Program-made: the position numbers and the translations under genes | The notes under the pieces: generated by a model | Told to the model about the DNA's origin: nothing | What the model saw: only the letters and a program-made list of their open reading frames with translations | Database searches by the model: none | In this document: positions 7,830 through 13,049 of the stretch, piece by piece | How positions within the stretch are numbered: the stretch's first letter is position 1 | How the letters are laid out: each line of letters begins with the position of its first letter | Source: Planctomycetota bacterium | Lineage (GTDB): Bacteria; Planctomycetota; UBA1135; GCA-002686595 | Assembly: GCA_029259675.1 (NCBI GenBank) | Contig: JAJDES010000498.1 | Location: 1 to 13,049, forward strand | Direction of reading: 5' to 3' | Length of the DNA stretch: 13,049 bases

Positions 7830-8313
7830 TCGCTAGCTCTGCGCTGAACAGGGTTCGTGGCGCCGCGGGAGTGATTGAGACCCAGAGCATGTGGGATTTT
7901 GGATGCGGAGCGGGACGGCGCCGACTTAGAGGTTGGCCGTGAGGGGCTCGCGCAGTAGACATTCGGTTTCGACTTGGCTCCCGAGGATTGGGCCGACGGA
8001 GTCGCCGGCGAAGGGCGCCTCGTGCGCGGCAAGCAAGCCAACGGGACCAATTCGAGAACGGGGTACGATGTACTCTTGAGAGCGAAGACTAGCTCGATCG
8101 AATCGAATGATTCCAGCCAGGACGCACCAGGATTGAATTCACGCCGTGGTGAAGCTGCCGGAAAAAAAGGGTATGCGAATCTACTCAATGCTCTGCCCGC
8201 AACATTTGCTGTGCAGTGTGGAGTCGAGCTTGGAGATTTGCTTCCAAAGCAGATTTGAATGTTGAGATAGGCGTTTCACGCATGCCGCACCAAGCAAAGA
8301 AAATGGTCCTCAA
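7830..8313. other. Gene-poor junction between the conserved operon and the accessory array
   Basis: No intact gene is supported in these 484 nt. A plus-strand open frame at 7974-8258 starts with TTG, has no SD and matches nothing I recognise. The minus strand carries a better coding relic at 7926-8138. Base composition falls from GC-rich to near-even across this stretch, which marks the boundary of the accessory region. No SD is clear before the next gene at 8314. Confidence 0.4.
7926..8138 (-). pseudogene. Minus-strand coding relic, C-terminal fragment of an unknown protein
   Basis: On the minus strand the frame stays open from just after a TGA (8139-8141) to a TAA at 7926-7928, about 70 codons with no ATG in it. 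The translation contains EYIVPRSRIGPVGLLAAHEA, followed by PFAGDSVGPILGSQVE and a tail ending LREPLTANL. It reads like a folded protein: balanced residues, many G/C third positions, and none of the Arg-rich bias of shadow frames. No start codon and no family match come to mind, so I read it as the 3' end of a lost gene. It could still be a chance open frame. Confidence 0.3.
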
Positions 8314-9225
8314 ATGAAAACAGACAAACTTCAACACTCGTTCATTCTGCTTGCAGCATCGTTACTCGGAGCCATGGTTTCGAGGGCAATTCCAAGTGGG
8401 GGAACTCCTGAGTGGCTTCAAGAGAAGCAAGAGATTTTGCGCTTCCTAAGTCTTGTCGAAACGGACGATGGCACCGGCCGGAAAGTGAAGGCAATTCGGA
8501 TCAGTGGGGTCAATCTGCAAATTGTGAATGGGTTGGGTACGACCAACGGTGCGGTTGCTGACTTCTCATCAATAGATCCGGGTCTCACGAAAACGAATGG
8601 TGCTGGTAACCTGATCCTCGGCTACAACGAAGATCTCGGATCCGGTTTTTTTACTCCACTTGCTGTTCGTTCAGGATCTCACAATCTCGTGGGCGGGATC
8701 GGGGCCAGCTACTCAAGTTATGGAGGGGTCGTTTTTGGCAGGACTTGTCATTCGGCAGGACCATACGCCACGGTGCTTGGAGGATGGTCCAATGTCGCCA
8801 ACGGTTTTGCTTCGAGCATCATCGGTGGTGGCGATTCTCAATATTCATCCGGTAATCGTGCGAGTGGAGATCTCTCAACTGTCGCTGGCGGGTCATCAAA
8901 CGAGGCCAATGGCCAGTTTTCCTTGATTGCTGGAGGAGACGACAATTTGGCCAGCGGGAATTTCTCCTTTGTTGGAGGTGGGCTACGGAATAAGGCGGTT
9001 CAACAAGATTCCGCCATTCTCGGCGGGTTCGACAACGCGGCCTCCGGAGTCCGATCTGTCATTTGTGGGGGGGCGGAAAATTTGACAAATGGAAATGACA
9101 CTAAGGTCTGTGGGGGGCGATCTAATCATGCGGATGGTCTGTACAGCACAGTTGGAGGGGGGCGCAACAGAAACGTAGATGGCGAGTACGACTGGGCCGC
9201 AGGTTCGCTGTTTGAGGAGGATTGA
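8314..9225 (+). CDS. Secreted beta-roll repeat protein, paralogue 1 (adhesin-head-like)
   Basis: 303 residues. Residues 1-25 are a Sec signal peptide (Lys-rich n-region, FILLAASLLGAMV, likely cut after SRA25). A short charged helix follows (WLQEKQEILRFLSL, 34-47), then a conserved domain with NLQIVNGLG (67-75), TNGAGNLILGYNED (94-107) and GSHN (121-124). Residues 150-290 are nine repeats: eight of 15 residues and the second of 21, with consensus xxS-hydrophobic-hydrophobic-x-GG-xx-N-x-A-x-G. The protein ends in a cap, DWAAGSLFEED. Such repeats build left-handed beta-rolls in YadA-type adhesin heads, which are trimeric, and similar proteins are known widely in environmental bacteria without a defined function. 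No beta-barrel or other anchor is present, so it is probably released or held by partners. No clear SD precedes the ATG, but the start is backed by gap-free alignment with the two paralogues. Confidence 0.8.
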   Translation: MKTDKLQHSFILLAASLLGAMVSRAIPSGGTPEWLQEKQEILRFLSLVETDDGTGRKVKAIRISGVNLQIVNGLGTTNGAVADFSSIDPGLTKTNGAGNLILGYNEDLGSGFFTPLAVRSGSHNLVGGIGASYSSYGGVVFGRTCHSAGPYATVLGGWSNVANGFASSIIGGGDSQYSSGNRASGDLSTVAGGSSNEANGQFSLIAGGDDNLASGNFSFVGGGLRNKAVQQDSAILGGFDNAASGVRSVICGGAENLTNGNDTKVCGGRSNHADGLYSTVGGGRNRNVDGEYDWAAGSLFEED

Positions 9226-9258
9226 CTTTTCTGTGCAACGTCTATTGGGTCGCAGCAT

Positions 9259-9278
9259 GGAGCAGCAGCATTTGCTCC
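9259..9278 (+). other. Small hairpin after beta-roll gene 1
   Basis: GGAGCA (9259-9264) and TGCTCC (9273-9278) form a 6-bp stem with an 8-nt loop, 34 nt after the stop codon. No T-run follows, so terminator function is doubtful. Confidence 0.2.
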
Positions 9279-9299
9279 CTGTGCTACTCACAAGAATGC

Positions 9300-9648
9300 T
9301 GGCCACCGTGCAAACGCAATTCGAGGTAGTGGGTGGTTGTCTCTGGCAACGGTGTTAGCCGGAGGAGACGAGCGTGTTCCAGCGATGGCATGAACGCCCC
9401 GTCACGATCCGGTACTGCTCTGCGGTCGGCTTGCCAGGCAATGACGCGGTGCGGCAAGAGTTGATCACTGAAGTCAGTACGGGCGAGCTGCTGAAGGCGA
9501 TCCGATGGCCCGGCTCAGGCGGCGAATCGGACATCGTCTCCTACGCCCACAGCTCCCAAGGCGAGCTGATTCGAGTAACCGATCAATCCGGCAATGTGCT
9601 CGAACACCTATTCGACACGGCGGGTAGAGTGACGGAGTGGATGGTCTC
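9300..9648 (+). pseudogene. Rhs/YD-repeat remnant A
   Basis: A fragment of an Rhs-like protein. The frame reads YAHSSQGELIRVTDQSGNVL and then EHLFDTAGRVTEW, a YD-repeat pattern (Y-x-aliphatic-x-GEL/GRL-x-x-x-x-D-x-x-G-N-V). It aligns with remnant C from about 9300/11998 onward, with a 1-nt indel near 9405-9450 that shifts the frame between copies. Similarity stops sharply after GGTC near 9648. Unlike B and C, it has no TAG after the shared GTGACGGAG-like segment (TGGATG instead of CGGTAG), so its frame stays open to a TAA at 9731-9733, past the next gene's start. A GTG at 9374 follows GGAGGAG by about 7 nt, so expression of a ~119-residue product cannot be excluded. Full Rhs proteins exceed 1000 residues, so this is debris or a very short orphan. 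Confidence 0.6.
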
Positions 9649-9703
9649 TTATTCAAAGTGCGCGCTTGCGTCGAGCCCTGTTCTTGCTGCTGATCTTTTC
9701 CAT

Positions 9704-9708
9704 AAGGA
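9704..9708 (+). promoter_or_regulatory. Ribosome binding site of beta-roll gene 2
   Basis: AAGGA lies 11 nt before the ATG at 9720. It supports that ATG over the in-frame upstream ATG at 9666, which would add 18 residues and displace the signal peptide. Confidence 0.5.
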
Positions 9709-9719
9709 TTTATTGTCAA

Positions 9720-10589
9720 ATGAAGAAAAGTAATTATCGGAGCGCCTTTTTGTTGTCCTTTGGCACCTTGCTAGGCGGACTCGCCACGAACGCCATGAAT
9801 GCGAATGAGGATGCGAGTTGGCTTGAAGAGAAGAAGGAGATCCTGAGATACTTGAGTCTTGTCGAAACTGATGCCGGCATAGAGGGGATGGTGAAGACCA
9901 TTCGCATCACAGGCGCAAACTTGCAGATTGTGAATGGGCTTGGCGCTACCAACGGCAACCCTCATTTGATCGATGCCCATGAAGATGATGAAACTCACAC
10001 AAACGGAGCTGGCAATCTCATCGTTGGCTACAACGAAGACCTCAGTCTTGATGGAATATTGACTCCAAGCCCGAATCGATCTGGCTCACACAACATTGTT
10101 GCGGGAATTGGGAACAGCTATGCGAGTTTTGGAGGAGTCGTGTTTGGGCAAGAGTGTCGCACCACTTCGGCATACTCCACAGTCTTGGGCGGCCGGTACA
10201 ATCGTGCGAGCGCACTTTTTTCGACAGTTGCCGGTGGGGGCGGGATCGGATTCGGAGTAGGGAATTTGGCTTTGGCTGAATACGCGACGGTCGTGGGTGG
10301 CCGGGCCAATCGGGTTTCTGGTCAGTTTGCTTCCATCTTTGGAGGCAAAGATAATCGGTCAGAGCAGAACAGTTCTGTAGTTGTTGGAGGAATTGGGAAC
10401 ACAGCTGCCGGATTTGGAGCGGTCGTGTGCGGGGGATCCGACAACGTGGCTGATGGACCTACTTCAAAAGTCAGCGGTGGTGTTGGGAACACAGCTTCTG
10501 GATTTGATTCAGCAATCAGCGGCGGAGCCAATCGCGTCGTGAGCGGATTCGAAGACTGGAGAGCCGGCACTTTGTTTGAAGATCATTGA
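9720..10589 (+). CDS. Secreted beta-roll repeat protein, paralogue 2
   Basis: 289 residues from the chosen start. Residues 1-25 are a signal peptide (MKKSNYRS, then a hydrophobic stretch, likely cut after ATNA25). Over residues 37-79 it matches paralogue 1 at 32 of 43 positions without gaps (EKKEILRYLSLVETD, NLQIVNGLGATNG). TNGAGNL falls at 94-100 in both. Repeats run from 151 to 276: seven of 15 residues plus a 21-residue second unit at the same place as in paralogue 1, so this protein has exactly one fewer repeat. The C-terminal cap is DWRAGTLFEDH. I chose ATG 9720 because it gives the same N-terminal spacing as both paralogues (Trp34 aligned). No anchor is visible; it is presumably secreted, perhaps trimeric. 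The open frame of Rhs remnant A overlaps its first 14 nt, so coupled translation is possible. GC content is lower than in the 477-7829 genes. Confidence 0.8.
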   Translation: MKKSNYRSAFLLSFGTLLGGLATNAMNANEDASWLEEKKEILRYLSLVETDAGIEGMVKTIRITGANLQIVNGLGATNGNPHLIDAHEDDETHTNGAGNLIVGYNEDLSLDGILTPSPNRSGSHNIVAGIGNSYASFGGVVFGQECRTTSAYSTVLGGRYNRASALFSTVAGGGGIGFGVGNLALAEYATVVGGRANRVSGQFASIFGGKDNRSEQNSSVVVGGIGNTAAGFGAVVCGGSDNVADGPTSKVSGGVGNTASGFDSAISGGANRVVSGFEDWRAGTLFEDH

Positions 10590-10633
10590 TGACTTCGGAG
10601 AAGCTGCACCCTACGCCTTTTGAAGACGCGGTC

Positions 10634-10885
10634 ACTTGTGAGCGGCTCGGATGTGGTCACCTACGCTTACGAGGCCCAGGGCGAGCTGATTGACGCCGAG
10701 GATCAATCCGGCAATGTGATCGAACACGTATTCGACACGGCTGGTATGGTGACAGAGCGGTAGGTCAAGGAGGTGGATGCCGACTTCGACGATACGGTGC
10801 GGCGCATCGAGACGCCGTTCAACTCAACGGGAGAATTAGAACTCGTCACGCAACACGACCATCCGACCAACGATTCCATCATCGA
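10634..10885 (+). pseudogene. Rhs/YD-repeat remnant B
   Basis: Starts 45 nt after beta-roll gene 2. The frame reads VVTYAYEAQGELIDAEDQSG, then NVIEHVFDTAGMVTER, and hits TAG at 10761-10763. The same frame continues VKEVDADFDDTVRRIETPFN with further Rhs-like sequence. This is the inter-repeat pattern of YD proteins, so the TAG interrupts what was one coding frame. The left edge lacks the first ~300 nt present in remnants A and C. Similarity to C fades near 10885. After the TAG the frame stays open into the lipoprotein gene at 10980. Confidence 0.6.
10698..10825 (+). repeat. 128-nt direct repeat, copy 1 (in remnant B)
   Basis: Aligns without gaps to 12276-12403 with two mismatches (C/A in GACACGGcTGG, C/T in CCGTTcAAC). 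The offset is 1578 nt. The block includes the TAG stop. Confidence 0.95.
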
Positions 10886-10968
10886 CAGGGTCGGAGGACT
10901 GCGCAGGATTAGAATGCGCAAGCTGGCTGCGAATCTCTCCCTCCCGGCCATCCGGTGCCGAGCGAGTC

Positions 10969-10974
10969 AGGAAG
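10969..10974 (+). promoter_or_regulatory. Ribosome binding site of the FGE-like lipoprotein gene
   Basis: AGGAAG ends 5 nt before the ATG at 10980. It places the start after the Rhs-derived sequence and directly before the lipoprotein signal peptide. Confidence 0.6.
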
Positions 10975-10979
10975 ATTTA

Positions 10980-11942
10980 ATGGTACATCTAACTTTTCAA
11001 TGCCAAGGGTTGCTGCATGCAGCGCTTATGGCCTTGTCGGCATTTTTCCTTTCGTGCTCGCCTAAGCCAGGTGAATCACATCAACTTCAAGAGTCCGTTC
11101 TGGCCGATCCGGCCTTGGATCGCATATTGAAGTGGGCGCGCGTTGTCGAGTTTGATCCGAATGAAGAGGTGGTGCGCGATCCCGCAGCTATTGAAAGGAT
11201 CAGAGCGCAGCAATTGCCTTGGCGGGTCGAGGAGCTGGAGAGTGGCGTGATTTTTCTACTTGTGCCGCCGGGCGATGACATTCTTGGCCTGTCTGAGCAT
11301 GACGAGTGGGCTAGAACTGACGAGCCAAGACCGCACACGGCTACGTTCTCAGTTCCATTTTATCTTGGCGAAACTGAGGTTACGCAAGAGCAGTGGAGCC
11401 GAATTCTTCCGAACAATCCGTCGTATTTCCTAGGAAACAAACGTCCTGTCGATGGAGTCTCTTGGGGCTCGGATCAACTGTCGATAGATCATTTCCTCAA
11501 TGAGACAGGCTTTCGGCTGCCCACCGAGTTGGAGTGGGAGTACGCCTGCAGGGCTGGCAGCGACGGAGCACGGTATGGGCCGCTATTGGATGTCGCTTGG
11601 TTCTTCGATAACGCCCAAGTCTTGCCGGTCGGGGTAATTGCTTCGAACCTCAAACCGGGAAGTTTCTTAGAAACACATGAGGTCGGCCTCCTACGCCCTA
11701 ACGCTTGGGGATTCTTCGATATGCTGGGGAATGTAGAAGAATGGTGCACCGCAAGTTTTGACGATCAAGGGCAAGCTCTTTCTTCGGGACAGATTGACGA
11801 ACCTTTGACCGACGGCTTTAGAGCGCTGCGAGGCGGGCATCACTATGTCGATGAGAGCTACATTCGGGCCACGAGTCGCACTTTGTGTCCACCAAAATTT
11901 GCCGACCGTGGTATTGGCTTTCGTGTTGCAAGGGATATCTAG
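10980..11942 (+). CDS. Lipoprotein with a formylglycine-generating-enzyme (SUMF1) fold
   Basis: 320 residues. Residues 1-26 form a lipoprotein-type signal (GLLHAALMALSAFFLSC, Cys26; the -3 residue is Phe, a weaker lipobox). From ~85 on is an FGE-sulfatase domain: FYLGETEVTQEQW, NPSYFLGNKRPVDGVSW, GFRLPTELEWEYACRAG, PNAWGFFDMLGNVEEWC, ALRGGHHYVDESYIRATSR and a GIGFRVARD end. True FGE oxidises a sulfatase Cys using a pair of Cys near the RGG motif; here those places hold non-Cys residues (RGGHHYVDESYIR), so it is unlikely to be a formylglycine synthase. FGE-fold proteins also serve as binding modules. The frame is open further upstream (GTG 10773), but that part is Rhs debris and would bury the signal, so I chose ATG 10980. 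It breaks the series of beta-roll genes in the array. GC content is lower than in the 477-7829 genes. Confidence 0.8.
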   Translation: MVHLTFQCQGLLHAALMALSAFFLSCSPKPGESHQLQESVLADPALDRILKWARVVEFDPNEEVVRDPAAIERIRAQQLPWRVEELESGVIFLLVPPGDDILGLSEHDEWARTDEPRPHTATFSVPFYLGETEVTQEQWSRILPNNPSYFLGNKRPVDGVSWGSDQLSIDHFLNETGFRLPTELEWEYACRAGSDGARYGPLLDVAWFFDNAQVLPVGVIASNLKPGSFLETHEVGLLRPNAWGFFDMLGNVEEWCTASFDDQGQALSSGQIDEPLTDGFRALRGGHHYVDESYIRATSRTLCPPKFADRGIGFRVARDI

Positions 11943-11997
11943 GGAAGTGTTGGCTCTTCGTTTGTGGCACCCCCTGTGCCCCTGACGTAAACACCAA

Positions 11998-12586
11998 CCA
12001 CGCTGCAAACGCAGTTCGGGTTTGTGGGAGGAGGCACTTCCGGCTACGGCGTTGGCGGTAGGAGACGAGTATGTTCGAGTGATGGAATGAACGCCCCGTT
12101 AGGATCCGATACGGCTCTGCTCTCGACTTACCAAGACAGTGACTCGATGCGGCAAGAGTTGATCGCTGGGGTCAGTACGGGCAAGCTGCGGAAGACGATC
12201 GAATACACCGACTCAGGGAGTGGCTCAGACAACCTCAACTACGCCTACAACGCCCAGGGCGAGCTGATTTACGTCGAGGATCAATCCGGCAATGTGATCG
12301 AACACGTATTCGACACGGATGGTATGGTGACAGAGCGGTAGGTCAAGGAGGTGGATGCCGACTTCGACGATACGGTGCGGCGCATCGAGACGCCGTTTAA
12401 CTCTTTCGGAGAATTGGAATTCGACACGCGACACGACCATTCGACCAACCATTTGATTATGGAGCTGGTCAGTGCATCTACGACGGCCGGGGCCACCCGG
12501 AAGTCTTCGGGCGGGTTGTGAAATACAAAGCGCAAAGAGGTCCGGAATCAGGGCTCACAGGGTCCAGGATGTGGCTACTTTCGTGA
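11998..12586 (+). pseudogene. Rhs/YD-repeat remnant C
   Basis: The longest remnant. The frame reads through SDNLNYAYNAQGELIYVEDQ and NVIEHVFDTDGMVTER to a TAG at 12339-12341, then resumes VKEVDADFDDTVRRIETPFN in the same frame as in B. Near 12470 a +1 shift is needed to continue as CIYDGRGHPEVFGRVVKYKA, another YD-like segment, which ends at a TGA (12584-12586). One stop plus one frameshift make this a pseudogene. Its 5' part matches remnant A (CTGCAAACGCA at 12003 and GTGCAAACGCA at 9308; GGAGACGAG before the putative start in both). It lies 56 nt after the lipoprotein gene and 91 nt before beta-roll gene 3. Confidence 0.65.
12276..12403 (+). repeat. 128-nt direct repeat, copy 2 (in remnant C)
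   Basis: Partner of 10698-10825, with 126 of 128 positions identical by direct comparison, including the TAG at 12339. Confidence 0.95.
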
Positions 12587-12667
12587 TGGCTTTCGCAATG
12601 GTCCCATGCGGGGACTTCAATTTTTAACTATGGCAACAGATGCAGCGCTCTTATGGCGCCTGTCTTT

Positions 12668-12673
12668 AAAGGA
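12668..12673 (+). promoter_or_regulatory. Ribosome binding site of beta-roll gene 3
   Basis: AAAGGA ends 4 nt before the ATG at 12678 and supports that start. The spacing is slightly short. Confidence 0.45.
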
Positions 12674-12677
12674 CAAA

Positions 12678-13049
12678 ATGATAAGCAAACAACCTGCATG
12701 GATGTTCGTCACCGTAGTGGCTTGCTGGCTCGCCGGCACACGCGGAGGAGATAGCACTGAATCGGCCGATTCAGCTTGGCTGTCGGAGAAACGCGAAATT
12801 CTGCGTCACTTGACGATCGAAGAGATTGACGATGGCCAAGGTGGAACCCTCAAGACGATCAGGCTCACGGGAGCCAATTTCCAAATCGTAAACGGGCTAG
12901 GAGCTACGAATGGGCTTCCGGGAGAGGCGGACTCCATCGACTTGGATCTGACCGTGACAAACGGGCTGGGCAATCTAATCATCGGCTACGGCGAAGGCGT
13001 CGATGGGGAGACTCCGACGAGGACGGGCTCGCACAATATCGTGGGAGGG
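12678..13049 (+). CDS. Secreted beta-roll repeat protein, paralogue 3 (partial, runs off the window)
   Basis: Only the first 124 codons are present, open to the last base. Residues 1-~22 are a signal-like hydrophobic stretch (MFVTVVACWLAGT). From residue 34 it follows paralogues 1 and 2 without gaps: WLSEKREILRHL (34-45), KTIRLTGANFQIVNGLGATN (59-78), TNGLGNLIIGYGEG (94-107) and GSHNIVGG at the edge. The 15-residue repeat ladder should begin about 25 residues past the window end. It is the most divergent of the three (TIEEIDDG where the others have SLVETD). I expect a full length near 290-305 residues. Same role as the others: presumably exported, anchor-less and adhesin-head-like; function unknown. 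Confidence 0.78.
   Translation, partial: MISKQPAWMFVTVVACWLAGTRGGDSTESADSAWLSEKREILRHLTIEEIDDGQGGTLKTIRLTGANFQIVNGLGATNGLPGEADSIDLDLTVTNGLGNLIIGYGEGVDGETPTRTGSHNIVGG

Noticed and set aside
7974..8258. Plus-strand open frame starting with TTG (94 codons)
   Set aside because: No SD, no recognisable motif and poor residue balance. The minus-strand frame over part of it looks more coding-like.
9666..9719. Upstream ATG for beta-roll gene 2
   Set aside because: It would add 18 residues before a complete signal peptide and break the alignment of Trp34 with both paralogues.
8314..10589. Trimeric autotransporter adhesins (type V secretion)
   Set aside because: The head-like repeats fit, but no C-terminal YadA-type beta-barrel anchor or long stalk exists; both complete proteins end at the repeat cap.
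10703..10951. Minus-strand frames of similar sequence at 10703-10951 and 12281-12535
   Set aside because: Their similarity follows from the 128-nt DNA repeat. The plus strand reads as YD repeat, so these are antisense shadows.
10773..10979. Longer N-terminus for the FGE-fold lipoprotein
   Set aside because: The extra 69 residues are Rhs debris shared with remnant C, and would bury the lipoprotein signal peptide. A good SD supports 10980.
1..13049. tRNA, rRNA, transposase or integrase genes
   Set aside because: I looked in the spacers on both strands and found no tRNA-like sequence, rRNA segment, transposase motif or terminal inverted repeats that I could support.

Overview
The window is bacterial, GC-rich over roughly its first 8 kb, and becomes visibly AT-richer in the genes after about 8.1 kb. 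The best guess at origin is a member of Planctomycetota or a related uncultivated lineage. Three things suggest this: a very large Gly-rich lipoprotein with Ig-like domains, housekeeping genes that mostly start without a Shine-Dalgarno (SD) sequence, and Rhs/YD-repeat remnants that look like those of planctomycetes. No rRNA, tRNA or other taxonomic marker is present, so the assignment is tentative. All convincing genes are on the + strand.

Region 1 (1-3895): a non-coding leader with strong alternative hairpins at the left edge, then a 1115-residue secreted lipoprotein (Ig-like domains, Gly-rich repeat region, C-terminal domain) ending in a good intrinsic terminator. Region 2 (3896-5537): an intergenic spacer holding a 10-nt palindrome and a block of five imperfect 13-nt tandem repeats, then a metal-dependent amidohydrolase/deaminase. 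Region 3 (5538-7829): a spacer with a perfect hairpin, then a two-gene operon (ATGA overlap) of a DHH/DHHA1 phosphoesterase of the NrnA type and a calcineurin-like metallophosphoesterase. Both probably act on nucleotides or phosphodiesters.

Region 4 (7830-13049) is the accessory part. After a gene-poor stretch that contains a minus-strand coding relic, there is an array of secreted-protein genes separated by Rhs/YD-repeat debris: beta-roll protein 1, Rhs remnant A, beta-roll protein 2, Rhs remnant B, a lipoprotein with a formylglycine-generating-enzyme (FGE) fold, Rhs remnant C, and beta-roll protein 3, which is cut off by the window end. The three beta-roll proteins are paralogues that align without gaps from the start codon through residue 80. 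Where complete, they carry a ladder of 15-residue repeats (GGxxNxAxG type) like trimeric-adhesin heads, but with no membrane anchor. Remnants B and C share a 128-nt block with two mismatches and the same in-frame TAG stop, so the debris is much more alike than the genes it separates.

The array looks like repeated duplication, and perhaps recombination, of [Rhs fragment + exported protein] units. This recalls orphan Rhs tip arrays, but no toxin or immunity gene is recognisable. Whether it is a functioning cassette system or decaying duplications cannot be settled from the window.
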